Shown here: positions 1 through 9,120 of the stretch, piece by piece
Layout of the letters: every line of letters starts with the position of its first letter
Numbering within the stretch: position 1 is the first letter of the stretch
From: Desmonostoc muscorum LEGE 12446
GTDB taxonomy: Bacteria > Cyanobacteriota > Cyanobacteriia > Cyanobacteriales > Nostocaceae
Direction: 5' to 3'
Assembly (NCBI RefSeq): GCF_015207005.2
Contig: NZ_JADEXS020000001.1
Coordinates: 3,906,001-3,970,000 of the forward strand
DNA: 64,000 nt
The notes under the pieces: generated by a model
Seen by the model: the letters and a program-made list of their open reading frames with translations, nothing else
Database searches by the model: none
What the model was told of the DNA's origin: nothing
Program-made: the position numbers and the translations under genes

Positions 1-677
<677 letters not shown>

Positions 678-727
678 TCATTAATTGGCAGGCTTCTGAT
701 TGTACCTCAAATTGAGTAGCTAAAAAC

Positions 728-809
728 TGGGGATTGGGGATTGGGGATTGGGGATTGAGGATTGGGGACTGGGGACTGGGGACTGGGGACTGGGGACTGG
801 GGACTGGGT
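728..809. repeat. Short tandem heptamer repeats (GGGGATT then GGGGACT)
   Basis: About eleven head-to-tail heptamers, first of GGGGATT and then of GGGGACT type. This is the short tandemly repeated repetitive (STRR) class common between genes of heterocystous cyanobacteria. It lies upstream of ilvC. Confidence 0.9.
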
Positions 810-957
810 ATTCAGAAAACTTTTCTCTAGTCCCTAGTCCGTAGTCCCTTAACTTTAAAACTTGCATAAATATCTGATCAATCACCGATAAATCTACACA
901 ATAAATATTTTCAGTATTTTTATAAGATGAAAGTTACTTTATTAACAAAATATTTCC

Positions 958-1008
958 TTCCCATTCCCCATTCCCCACTCCCCACTCCCCATTCCCTACT
1001 CCCCACCA
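958..1008. repeat. Short tandem heptamer repeats, opposite orientation (CCCCATT/CCCCACT)
   Basis: About seven CCCCATT or CCCCACT heptamers. They are the complement of the block at 728-809, so the two blocks form a long imperfect inverted repeat upstream of the NADH dehydrogenase gene. Confidence 0.88.
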
Positions 1009-1106
1009 TTTTAAATGTAAAAAACAATACAAAATTTATGATGACAAATTTGAAACAAATTTGTTAAGAATAGTTACAGCACTCGTTATCCAGAGAAATA
1101 TTTCTT

Positions 1107-2450
1107 ATGGTAAACTCACTTGACAATAACCCAATCCATCAAGTTGTTATTGTTGGCGGTGGTTTTGGTGGACTTTATACCGCAAAAACACTCGCCAAGG
1201 CAGCAGTAAACGTTACTCTGATCGATAAACGCAACTTTCATCTATTTCAACCCCTGCTGTACCAAGTCGCTACAGGTGCTTTATCTCCGGCTGATATTTC
1301 GTCACCTTTGCGTTCTGTACTCAGTAAAAGCAAGAATACAAAAGTGTTGTTGGGAGAGGTGAATAATATCGATGCAGAAGCACAAAAAGTAATTGTGGGC
1401 GACGAAGCAATAGCTTACGATACATTGATCGTTGCCACAGGTGCCAAGCATTCCTATTTTGGCAAAGACAACTGGGAAGAATTCGCCCCTGGTTTGAAAA
1501 CCGTAGAAGATGCCATAGAAATGCGTCGCCGGATTTTTACAGCATTTGAAGCAGCAGAAAAAGAAACCGATCCAGAAAAACGCCGTGCCTGGTTAACTTT
1601 TGTGATTGTTGGTGGTGGTCCTACTGGCGTAGAATTAGCGGGAGCGATCGCAGAACTCGCAAACCAAACCCTTAAAGAAGATTTTCGCAACATCGACACC
1701 TCAGAAGCCCAGATTTTGCTCTTAGAAGGACTCGATCGCATTCTGCCACCTTTTGCACCAGAGTTATCACAAGAAGCCGAAGCATCTCTAACGCGGTTGG
1801 GGGTGGTTGTCCAAACAAAAACATTAGTAACCAATATTGAAAATGATATTGTTACCCTCAAACAAGGGGATGAAGTAAAAGAAATTGCCTCAAAGACAGT
1901 ATTATGGGCAGCAGGTGTGAAAGCTTCGGCTATGGGAAAAGTGCTAGCAGAACGCACAGGTGCCGAATGCGATCGCGCTGGACGCGTTATGGTTGAATCT
2001 GACTTGAGTATTAAAGGATATCCGAATATTTTTGTAATTGGCGACTTGGCGAATTTTTCCCATCAAAATGGTAAACCGCTACCCGGTGTTGCACCTGTAG
2101 CCAAGCAACAAGGAGAATATGTTGGAGAACTAATTCAACAGCGACTAGCAGGTAAAACTTTGCCAGCCTTTGCTTATATCGATCAGGGTAGTTTAGCGAT
2201 GATTGGGCAAAATTCGGCTGTGGTAGATTTGGGTTTTATCAAGCTGAAAGGATTCTTTGCATGGGTGTTTTGGTTATTAATTCACATTTATTTCTTAATA
2301 GAATTTGACAACAAATTAGTAGTCATAATTCAATGGGCATGGAACTATTTCACCCGTAATCGTGGAGCCAGATTAATTACAGGTCAAGAATCAGTTACGG
2401 AGTTAGGAATTTACACATCAGAAACTAATAAACAGCCAGTAAATGTCTAA
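1107..2450 (+). CDS. Type II NAD(P)H dehydrogenase (FAD-dependent pyridine nucleotide-disulphide oxidoreductase family)
   Basis: Non-proton-pumping NAD(P)H:quinone oxidoreductase expected at the inner face of the plasma or thylakoid membrane, passing electrons to plastoquinone. The 447 residues begin with an FAD-binding fold, IVGGGFGGLYTA at about residues 15-26. A second dinucleotide fold, VIVGGGPTGVELAGAI, is near residue 165, and an FAD-contacting segment (IFVIGDLA) lies near residue 310. The C-terminus has a hydrophobic segment (GFFAWVFWLLIHIYFLIEF) that probably docks to the membrane. Length and layout match cyanobacterial Ndb proteins; which paralogue (ndbA, ndbB or ndbC) cannot be decided from sequence alone. 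The ATG at 1107 puts the glycine motif at a normal distance from the N-terminus. It is monocistronic, with repeats on both sides. Confidence 0.88.
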   Translation: MVNSLDNNPIHQVVIVGGGFGGLYTAKTLAKAAVNVTLIDKRNFHLFQPLLYQVATGALSPADISSPLRSVLSKSKNTKVLLGEVNNIDAEAQKVIVGDEAIAYDTLIVATGAKHSYFGKDNWEEFAPGLKTVEDAIEMRRRIFTAFEAAEKETDPEKRRAWLTFVIVGGGPTGVELAGAIAELANQTLKEDFRNIDTSEAQILLLEGLDRILPPFAPELSQEAEASLTRLGVVVQTKTLVTNIENDIVTLKQGDEVKEIASKTVLWAAGVKASAMGKVLAERTGAECDRAGRVMVESDLSIKGYPNIFVIGDLANFSHQNGKPLPGVAPVAKQQGEYVGELIQQRLAGKTLPAFAYIDQGSLAMIGQNSAVVDLGFIKLKGFFAWVFWLLIHIYFLIEFDNKLVVIIQWAWNYFTRNRGARLITGQESVTELGIYTSETNKQPVNV

Positions 2451-2454
2451 ATTG

Positions 2455-2537
2455 GGCATTGGGAGTTAGGAGTTAGGAGTTAGGAGTTAGGAGTTAAGAG
2501 TTATTCTCCCCATATCCCCACTCCCCACTCCCCACCC
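2455..2537. repeat. STRR block (GGAGTTA heptamers and CCCCACT heptamers)
   Basis: Five copies of a GGAGTTA-type heptamer followed by CCCCACT-type heptamers fill the gap between the NADH dehydrogenase and dapL. The second half is partly complementary to the first, so it could fold. Confidence 0.88.
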
Positions 2538-2582
2538 CAGAATAGCAGTAAGCTGTTTTAGGGCGTTTTTTCATAATTGACT

Positions 2583-3818
2583 ATGGCAAGTATTAACGAC
2601 AACTACCTGAAGCTGAAAGCGGGTTACCTGTTTCCAGAAATTGCTCGGCGGGTGAATGCCTTTGCAGAAGCGAACAGTAATGCTAAAATCATCAGACTGG
2701 GCATTGGCGATGTTACTGAACCTCTGCCGGAAGCTTGCCGGACAGCGATGATTAAAGCTGTCGAAGAAATGGGCGATCGCAATACCTTCAAAGGCTACGG
2801 CCCAGAGCAAGGCTACGCTTGGTTGCGGGAGAAAATTGCTACTCAAGATTTCCAAGCACGGGGAGCCGAAATCGATGCCTCAGAAATTTTTATCTCCGAT
2901 GGTTCCAAATGTGACACGGGCAATATTCTGGAAATCTTTGGTCATGACAACACTATAGCCGTTACTGACCCTGTATATCCCGTATATGTAGATACAAATG
3001 TCATGGCGGGAAATACAGGAGATGCTAACGATAAAGGCGAGTTTGAAGGCTTAGTTTATCTACCGATTTCGGCTGATAACAACTTCACCGCCGAGATTCC
3101 CTCCAAGAAAGTCGATTTAATTTATCTCTGCTTTCCCAATAACCCCACTGGCGCAACTGCTACCAAGGAATATTTAAAGGCATGGGTGGACTATGCTAAG
3201 GCTAATAACTCGATTATTTTCTTTGATGCAGCCTACGAAGCTTACATTACCGATGCATCGATTCCCCATTCAATTTATGAAATTGAAGGTGCAAGAGAAG
3301 TTGCGATCGAATTTCGGTCTTTCTCGAAGAATGCAGGTTTTACAGGAACCCGCTGTGCGTTAACTGTGGTGCCCAAGACACTCACAGCAAAAGCCGCCGA
3401 TGGTTCCGACGTGGAACTGTGGAAACTGTGGAATCGTCGTCAGTCTACTAAATTTAATGGCGTTTCCTACATCGTTCAACGGGGAGCCGAGGCAGTTTAT
3501 TCTGAAGAAGGACAAGCACAAATCAAAGGATTGGTTAGTTTCTATTTAGAAAACGCCAAAATTATCCGCGAGAAACTTACAGCCGCCGGATTATCAGTTT
3601 ATGGTGGGGTGAATGCACCTTACGTTTGGGTGAAAACGCCTAATAATTTATCCAGTTGGGAATTTTTTGATAAATTGCTGCAAACCGTCAACGTTGTGGG
3701 AACACCTGGTTCTGGGTTTGGTGCTGCGGGTGAAGGTTACTTTAGGATTTCGGCGTTTAATAGTCGGGAAAATGTGGAGGAAGCCATGAAGCGGATTACT
3801 GAGAAGTTTAAAGTGTAA
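2583..3818 (+). CDS. dapL: LL-diaminopimelate aminotransferase
   Basis: PLP enzyme that converts tetrahydrodipicolinate directly to LL-diaminopimelate, the lysine and peptidoglycan precursor route used by cyanobacteria and plants. The protein is 411 residues, the usual family length, beginning [20 protein letters not shown]. It shows fold-type I landmarks: CFPNNPTGA (substrate-binding Asn), FFDAAYEAY (Asp holding the pyridine nitrogen) and [14 protein letters not shown] with the PLP-binding Lys near residue 270. A TTG two codons upstream (2577) is open, but the ATG at 2583 fits the family start better. No operon partner is seen. Confidence 0.94.
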   Translation: MASINDNYLKLKAGYLFPEIARRVNAFAEANSNAKIIRLGIGDVTEPLPEACRTAMIKAVEEMGDRNTFKGYGPEQGYAWLREKIATQDFQARGAEIDASEIFISDGSKCDTGNILEIFGHDNTIAVTDPVYPVYVDTNVMAGNTGDANDKGEFEGLVYLPISADNNFTAEIPSKKVDLIYLCFPNNPTGATATKEYLKAWVDYAKANNSIIFFDAAYEAYITDASIPHSIYEIEGAREVAIEFRSFSKNAGFTGTRCALTVVPKTLTAKAADGSDVELWKLWNRRQSTKFNGVSYIVQRGAEAVYSEEGQAQIKGLVSFYLENAKIIREKLTAAGLSVYGGVNAPYVWVKTPNNLSSWEFFDKLLQTVNVVGTPGSGFGAAGEGYFRISAFNSRENVEEAMKRITEKFKV

Positions 3819-3830
3819 AGCGATCGCTTT

Positions 3831-3925
3831 TATAGCATTTCTCGCTTTCCTAATGTACAAGGTAGGGTAGCACAGCTGTGCTACACTACAAATTTTTGTA
3901 CTTCATGTAATTGTTAACTGCTATA
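3831..3925. repeat. Palindromic MITE-like repeat, family A
   Basis: The ends are TATAGCA-like inverted repeats (left TATAGCATTTCTC, right complement TATAGCAGTTAAC) with inner GTACA/TGTAC boxes. The core is the near-perfect palindrome GTAGCACAGCTGTGCTAC. Related copies lie at 14749-14842, 35705-35810 and, split by insertions, 61101-61653. It has no coding capacity. Confidence 0.75.
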
Positions 3926-3942
3926 TTCAGCTTCCGCAACAG

Positions 3943-4401
3943 CTAATCTACTTCATACCTCTGTTTATGTCTAGCCAAAAGCTGGAGATACTTTTCATTT
4001 GTTTTTGCTTGCATCCATTTGATTTTAAATATAGCCGCTGATTCAGCTTTTATGGGATCTACTTCATAAGGTAAAATCTCTTTTGGCGAATCTTTTTTAT
4101 ATTTTCTGCCGCTTTTATGATTCGCATAACGACGGGAGCGAGTATAACCCATTTGGATAAACTTTCGCGCCATATCTGCTCCGACAAAATCATCTTGTTC
4201 TAGATAAGCCAGAAACATTTCGTAGATTTTTTCGCTCGACTCTGTAGCAATTTCAGGAGTTTTGAACCTCCAGTAAGGAAGAATTTCCGATTTGTATGGT
4301 TCTACCAAAAGTACACCTTGCTCACCCTTACCAACGCGATAGAGTTCAGGGTGTTGTCGAAAATTGATATTTTGAAAGTCTAAAGAATAATCAAAAGGCA
4401 T
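3943..4401 (-). CDS. Conserved hypothetical protein, DUF4385-like
   Basis: A 152-residue cytoplasmic protein beginning MPFDYSLDFQNINFRQHPEL. Visible features are RVGKGEQGVLLVEPYKSEIL near residue 25, a WRFKTPEIA segment and a basic stretch (RSRRYANHKSGRKYKKD) near residue 110. The pattern recalls the DUF4385 family of bacteria and phages, whose function is unknown. There is no signal peptide or membrane segment. The gene is divergent from the VOC gene, and the 75-base gap is AT-rich and presumably holds both promoters. The family name is from memory of its conserved N-terminus. Confidence 0.7.
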   Translation of the reverse strand: MPFDYSLDFQNINFRQHPELYRVGKGEQGVLLVEPYKSEILPYWRFKTPEIATESSEKIYEMFLAYLEQDDFVGADMARKFIQMGYTRSRRYANHKSGRKYKKDSPKEILPYEVDPIKAESAAIFKIKWMQAKTNEKYLQLLARHKQRYEVD

Positions 4402-4476
4402 GATAGATTTTTATTAAAATAGTAAACTTTAAGAAAAAAGTTTAACTTCTATCTTTGTAGAGAAATTTTGTTTACT

Positions 4477-4944
4477 ATGCTATCTAGCACCGAATCTGTG
4501 AATAGTGTCCTTGCTCCAGGGAATTTGCGTAAAGTGCATCACATTGCACTCAACGTCAAAGATATGCAAGCTTCCCGACATTTTTATGGGACTATCCTGG
4601 GTTTGCATGAACTTACAGGCGACGAAGTACCCGCAACCTTGGTGGAACTTGTCGCATCTGGAAAAGTAGCCAATTTCGTCACCCCAGATGGTACAATCCT
4701 AGATTTATTTGGGGAACCAGAATTATCACCACCAGATCCGAATCCAGAAAAGACTTTCACTAGAGCATACCATTTGGCTTTTGATATCGAGCCGCAGTTA
4801 TTCGATCGCGCCGTGGCAGTAATCAGAGAAAATAAAATAGCGATCGCTCATGGCCCAGTCACTCGTCCTACTGGTAGAGGTGTGTATTTCTACGATCCAG
4901 ATGGCTTTATGATTGAAATTCGTTGCGATCCAGAAGCTAGTTAA
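4477..4944 (+). CDS. VOC (glyoxalase/bleomycin-resistance/dioxygenase) family protein
   Basis: A 155-residue single-unit vicinal-oxygen-chelate protein. It has a first beta-alpha-beta-beta-beta module (VHHIALNVKDMQASRHFYGTI, residues about 20-40) and a second ending in YFYDPDGFMIEIRCDP near the C-terminus. Candidate metal ligands are the His of HHIALNV, the His of AYHLAFD and the Glu of MIEIRC. The substrate cannot be told; it could be a lyase, isomerase or dioxygenase. The ATG at 4477 is chosen over an in-frame TTG at 4468. It is followed closely by a small gene on the same strand. Confidence 0.8.
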   Translation: MLSSTESVNSVLAPGNLRKVHHIALNVKDMQASRHFYGTILGLHELTGDEVPATLVELVASGKVANFVTPDGTILDLFGEPELSPPDPNPEKTFTRAYHLAFDIEPQLFDRAVAVIRENKIAIAHGPVTRPTGRGVYFYDPDGFMIEIRCDPEAS

Positions 4945-4972
4945 CTTAGGGGTAATAACAAAAGTATCTACT

Positions 4973-5269
4973 ATGACCGCGAAACTCACGGAAATATTTA
5001 AAGTAATTGAAGAGACAATCACCAAACCGCCAATTCCACACGAACCATACAAGCAATCATTGAAAGCTTGGGCAATGTATTGTTTGCGAGACAAAGGTTT
5101 TATAGTCGTTTATGCTCAAAATGCCGACTTTGCCATTGAAAGAAAACGTGAAGAAAAGCTATATTTTAAAGTTTCAAATAGCCCCGATGATTTAGATAAT
5201 TCTCTTAACTGGATAGTTTGGAATAGTGCAACCAAAAGCGCCAGTTTCATTCCCCAAAAAATAGACTGA
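4973..5269 (+). CDS. Small conserved hypothetical protein
   Basis: A 98-residue protein, MTAKLTEIFKVIEETITKPP at the start, rich in charged and aromatic residues, with no signal or membrane segment and no motif I recognise. An open frame upstream would overlap the VOC gene out of frame, so the ATG at 4973, 28 bases after the VOC stop, is preferred. It may be co-transcribed with that gene. Composition is even and the frame is clean, so it is probably real; function unknown. Confidence 0.6.
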   Translation: MTAKLTEIFKVIEETITKPPIPHEPYKQSLKAWAMYCLRDKGFIVVYAQNADFAIERKREEKLYFKVSNSPDDLDNSLNWIVWNSATKSASFIPQKID

Positions 5270-5317
5270 TGGGAAAATATTCATCAAATATTTTCCTGAT
5301 TATTTAACTATTCTGAC

Positions 5318-6007
5318 TCATGAATTCTGACTAGACAACTCCTGCACGAATATTTGATGTTCTGGCGAATTTAAGCCGGACTGCAACACAGCCAATACTT
5401 GCTGCATATTCCCAGCAAGTAAATTGAATCTTGATAACCACAAACCAGGAAATACTTGACTTTTAATAATTCCATCTGCATCCAATTCTAAAGATACATA
5501 TTCTCCTTGTTGTAGACTAAACCAATCTAATTTGTTTTCAAAGATTTGCCAAATAATATATTCTTTTACCCCATTGCGACAATAAACTTTTTTCTTGTCA
5601 TGTAAATCAATAGCAGCGCTGCTAGCTGCTATTTCTACTACAAGTTCTGGCGCACCTTCTATATAATCATCATCGCTGAAACGAGATTGTCCTTTAGCTG
5701 TAGGTGTGATTAATAGCACCCCATCTGGCTGCGGTTCATTATCTGAATCTAAGCGGACTGTTGGCTCAATTCCCAATCTCACACCAGGGGTTGATGCTTC
5801 ATAAACTCCCAACCAAGTGATTGTATGACTATGTGGTTCAGCATGACTTTCAAAACGTAATGGGGATGCCAAGTAAACAACTCCTTCAATTAATTCTGCC
5901 TTTTGATGACGGGACATTGCTTGATAGCGTCGCTCAAATTCGTAGCGAGTGAGGCGATCGCCATTTTCTAAAAAAGGAATTCGCTGCTTGATCGCTAAGT
6001 TTACCAT
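5318..6007 (-). CDS. Uma2-family (DUF820) putative endonuclease
   Basis: A 229-residue protein of the Uma2 family, a PD-(D/E)XK nuclease-like fold greatly expanded in cyanobacteria. Visible signatures are QPDGVLLI (the acidic PD box near residue 120) and APELVVEIAASSAAIDLHDK, with the Glu of the VEI box, followed by KKVYCRNGVKEYIIW. Members are common near mobile elements, but the role is not established. The ATG at 6007 is preferred to a TTG at 6025. It is intact, unlike the second Uma2 gene in the window (51614-52364). Confidence 0.85.
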   Translation of the reverse strand: MVNLAIKQRIPFLENGDRLTRYEFERRYQAMSRHQKAELIEGVVYLASPLRFESHAEPHSHTITWLGVYEASTPGVRLGIEPTVRLDSDNEPQPDGVLLITPTAKGQSRFSDDDYIEGAPELVVEIAASSAAIDLHDKKKVYCRNGVKEYIIWQIFENKLDWFSLQQGEYVSLELDADGIIKSQVFPGLWLSRFNLLAGNMQQVLAVLQSGLNSPEHQIFVQELSSQNS

Positions 6008-6104
6008 GATTATCGGCTCTGGCAAGGGATATTATTTTATTATGACTTGGTGCATATCTTCTTGTGATATAGCAATCCTAAATGAGTCCTGAAAATCTCC
6101 GATT

Positions 6105-6138
6105 CCTCTCTCTGCGTCCTCTGCGCCTCTGCGGTTAA
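6105..6138. repeat. Dispersed intergenic repeat with CTCTGCG units
   Basis: A pyrimidine-rich run of CTCTGCG(T/C)C units ending GCGGTTAAA. The same string is often seen between genes in Nostoc-type genomes; function unknown. Confidence 0.5.
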
Positions 6139-6183
6139 ATTATTTTTACAAATGATTTGGGACTACTATATGCTGCCCAAACT

Positions 6184-6945
6184 TCATCTTGTCAAAAAAT
6201 TGCGAGAATCAGGTTTCTCAAACACCATCAAATGCTGTTGAGGTAACAAATTTTTAGTTTCACGCCAAACTAAACCAACAGCTTGCATTTCTTTACGGAC
6301 TTGCTTTTGAGTCATTTTATGCAAACCTTTGATCATAATAAAAGGATTCTCACCCCGATACTCAACTAGCACCACCTTACCACCAGGTTTCAGTGCTTTG
6401 ACAATTTTTTGCATCACTTCTTGGGGATACTCCAATTCATGATAAGCATCTACCATCAACGCCAAATCTATACTTTCAGATGGTAGATTGGGGTCAGAAA
6501 GAGTTGCTAAAACAGGTTCAATATTGGTGATATTTTTCTCTTTTTTGAATAAATCAATGATTTCCAACATTTCTGGTTGAACATCTACAGCTAACACCTT
6601 ACCTGCTGTTAATAATGGTGCGATGCGAAAGCTTAAGTATCCTGTACCAGCGCCAATATCCGCCACCACATCATTAGGTTTCAAGTTGAGAAGGCTGACT
6701 ATCTTACTTGGCTGTTCCTCTCCCTCTCGGCTGGGACGTTCTAACCAGCCAGCGCCAGTGTATCCCATAACTTTGGCAATTTCGCGCCCCATGTAATATT
6801 TGCCGATGCCATCTGGACTATGGATTATCCGTTGTTCGTAAACAGTGCTGGATGAAGTTATGGCTTGTGCTGTCAGAGTTGGGTTCAACAGTGAGCAACT
6901 CAATATCACAACAAAAGTTACTATAAAGTTGAGAAAATTTAACAT
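6184..6945 (-). CDS. Class I SAM-dependent methyltransferase with an export signal
   Basis: 253 residues. Residues 1 to about 28 form a hydrophobic signal (MLNFLNFIVTFVVILSCSLL) ending near AQA, so a Sec-exported protein is predicted; ILSC could alternatively act as a weak lipobox. The rest is a Rossmann methyltransferase with motif I VVADIGAGTGYLSF near residue 88, an acidic AVDVQPEM motif II, and ALKPGGKVVLVEY. Cytosolic SAM makes an exported methyltransferase puzzling, though such proteins are seen in other bacteria. The substrate is unknown. It starts 6 bases from the divergent methyltransferase gene at 6952. Confidence 0.8.
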   Translation of the reverse strand: MLNFLNFIVTFVVILSCSLLNPTLTAQAITSSSTVYEQRIIHSPDGIGKYYMGREIAKVMGYTGAGWLERPSREGEEQPSKIVSLLNLKPNDVVADIGAGTGYLSFRIAPLLTAGKVLAVDVQPEMLEIIDLFKKEKNITNIEPVLATLSDPNLPSESIDLALMVDAYHELEYPQEVMQKIVKALKPGGKVVLVEYRGENPFIMIKGLHKMTQKQVRKEMQAVGLVWRETKNLLPQQHLMVFEKPDSRNFLTR

Positions 6946-6951
6946 TTGGTT

Positions 6952-7770
6952 ATGACTGATCTAGATAATTATAAGCAGCAACTAAAAGAATTCTATGGTA
7001 GTAGAACGACTTATGACCATGAAGAAGGTACTCGTCATCCTCTAGAAGCCAAAATTTTACTTGAATTTGTTCCACTACATTCGGGACAGAAAATCCTTGA
7101 TGTAGCGACTGGAACAGGTTTAGTTGCGATCGCCGCAGCTGAAAAAGTTGCTTCAGAGGGCTATGTGATTGGGATTGACATGACCCCTGGAATGTTGCAT
7201 CAAGCAAGACTTAAAATTGCAGCAGCAAAATTACAAAATATCGAGTTGATTGAGGCGGATGCAGAACATTTCAACTTTAGTGAGAGTAGTTTTGATGTTG
7301 TCTTTTGCTGTGAGGCAATTGTACTTTTTCCTGATATCCTTGCTACTTTGCAAAAGTGGTACGGCTACTTGAAAACAGGAGGGTATGTGGCATTTACCTG
7401 TCCTCCCGAAACTGCTTTGATGGCATCTCTTCAGCAGAGGATTTGCGCTAGAGTTTTGGGCGTATCGCTACCACACATCCTTGAACCACTTGGAACTCCA
7501 GAAAAATGTCAAAATTTGCTTAATCAGGCAGGTTTTAGAGATATCGAAATTAAGATTGAGCCATCAGGACGTTATAGCCAGCTTAGGGATAGCAGATTAT
7601 CTGAGACAGTAATTAAGATAAATTTTAAAGATAATCCACTGTTGTCAAAATTATCACCAGAACAATTAAATCAGTTGCAAGTTGAGTACAAAGCAGAAAT
7701 TGAGAAACTAGCAACCGATCGAGGTATTTGGATAGACACTACAAAGTTCTTTGTTCGCGCTCGAAAATAA
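6952..7770 (+). CDS. Class I SAM-dependent methyltransferase (UbiE/Coq5-like)
   Basis: 272-residue cytoplasmic methyltransferase. The SAM-binding motif I ILDVATGTGLVAIAAAEKV is near residue 48, GIDMTPGML is the motif II region, and FDVVFCCEAIVLF with LKTGGYVAFTCPPE completes the fold. The C-terminal third probably forms the substrate cap. The UbiE-like layout suggests a small-molecule acceptor, not identifiable here. The ATG at 6952 is used in place of a TTG at 6946. It diverges from the exported methyltransferase gene with only 6 bases between the starts, so each promoter must lie inside the other coding region. Confidence 0.82.
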   Translation: MTDLDNYKQQLKEFYGSRTTYDHEEGTRHPLEAKILLEFVPLHSGQKILDVATGTGLVAIAAAEKVASEGYVIGIDMTPGMLHQARLKIAAAKLQNIELIEADAEHFNFSESSFDVVFCCEAIVLFPDILATLQKWYGYLKTGGYVAFTCPPETALMASLQQRICARVLGVSLPHILEPLGTPEKCQNLLNQAGFRDIEIKIEPSGRYSQLRDSRLSETVIKINFKDNPLLSKLSPEQLNQLQVEYKAEIEKLATDRGIWIDTTKFFVRARK

Positions 7771-7942
7771 CTTGATCAGCTTTGTTCCTGAACTGACAGC
7801 TTGGGGCGATCGCGCATGATAATCTTGCGGTTAATAATGACAACCACAGTTTAATCTCCTAGACCGATGTGCAAGTAAACATTTTCAGGATTTACTTGAA
7901 CAGCCTCTTGAAAAATTTGTAATCCAACCTGTGGACAGTTCT

Positions 7943-9100
7943 ATGCAAAACCTGTCCCTAATGTTAGTGCCTGTACTCGCTGCACAGAAAGTAGCAGGTG
8001 ACGGTTTAATTAAACCTCTCGGTCATCATGAGCTGCTGTTGGTGCTGGTGCAACTGTCACTATTGCTTCTCGTAGCGCGGGGATTAGGTGAATTCATGCG
8101 TCGGATCAACCTACCCCCTGTTGTTGGCAGGGCTGTTTCATTCCATTTCAAACAGGATTTGTCAAGATGGTTAGCAAGAAAATTGTAAGTAAGCGTGACG
8201 AAGAGATGAACATTTAAGCACTGAAATATCAGTAAAATAGTTGGTTTCATCGGCACGCCAGTAACAAAATAACTAATTTTTAATCGCTGGAACCCTTGAT
8301 TTTTAAAGCTCTTTGGGGAATGAATCAGCCCTGCTGTTGTTGGGGAATTACTGGCGGGTGTGCTGCTTGGTCCTTCTCTATTTGGTTTGCTGCTTCCAGA
8401 TTTACAGGCACATATCTTTCCCAAAAGTCAAGAACAATCTAATTTACTTTCAGTGATTTCTTGGTTAGGCGTGTTATTTTTGCTGATTGTAACTGGGTTG
8501 GAGACGGATCTAAAACTGATTCTTCGTAAGGGTAAAACGGCTCTACTCATTTCACTGGGCGGAATTATTGTCCCGTTTATCACAGGATTTGGACTTGGCT
8601 GGCTATTACCAGATAGTTTTTTAGCCGACCCAGAAAAGCGATTGGTATTCAGCCTGTTTATCGCCACAGCAATGAGCATTTCAGCAGTACCAGTGATTGC
8701 TAAGGTGCTGATGGATTTGAAGGTGGCAAGTACGATCGCTGCTCAAACAGGAGCATTAGTTATGATCGTTAACGTGATTAATTTGCCACAGGTTGAGTAT
8801 ATTCTTTACGAACAGCGATCGCTAGCTCCAGTCAAGGAAATTGCTCACGATTTGCTCGAACAGCAAGCAGCAATTGGCCGCAATCTCGGTGCTGATGTTA
8901 AAACCTATGTTCTTCAAGGAACTAGCCCAGAAAGGGAAATCCTCAACTTTGCCCAAACCAAAGAAGTTGACTTAATTATTTTAGGAAGTAATATCCGAAT
9001 GATTACGGGTCGCGTTTTCTTCGGTCACAGAGTAGACGCAATTCTGAGTAAAGCACATTACCCAGTGGCAGTGATTACTGCGCCGCAGTCGTTATGGTAG
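7943..9100 (+). pseudogene. Broken cation:proton antiporter (CPA2/KefB-like) with C-terminal universal-stress domain
   Basis: The first part (MQNLSLMLVPVLAAQKVAGD to RRINLPPVVG) and the part from GELLAGVLLGPSLFG onwards are contiguous antiporter sequence in the same frame. A 206-base element plus a 10-base target duplication at 8128-8343 interrupts them and introduces stops. A second lesion follows: after SAVPVIAKVLMDLK the frame jumps straight into a universal-stress-protein domain (AAQTGALVMIVNVINL to HYPVAVITAP). The remaining transmembrane helices of an antiporter (family length about 700 residues) are therefore missing. The gene cannot make a working transporter; the 3' part (8360-9100) stays open and might still be translated. 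Confidence 0.85.
8128..8333. mobile_element. 206-bp MITE with 17-bp terminal inverted repeats inserted in the antiporter gene
   Basis: The terminal repeats are CAGGGCTGTTTCATTCC at the left and CAGGGCTGATTCATTCC read inwards from the right, one mismatch in 17. A 10-base direct duplication CTGTTGTTGG flanks it at 8118-8127 and 8334-8343. Removing the element and one duplicate restores the antiporter frame exactly (PPVVGELLAG). It has no transposase. The long target duplication suggests mobilisation by an IS4-type transposase; that is inference. Confidence 0.88.
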
Positions 9101-9120
9101 CAACAAGTACCCTTGGCTAT

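Noticed and set aside
1454..1957. Long antisense frames inside housekeeping genes (here inside the NADH dehydrogenase; similar ones in hflX, ribBA, htpG and clpB)
   Set aside because: They are complementary to well-supported coding sequences and show no protein motifs.
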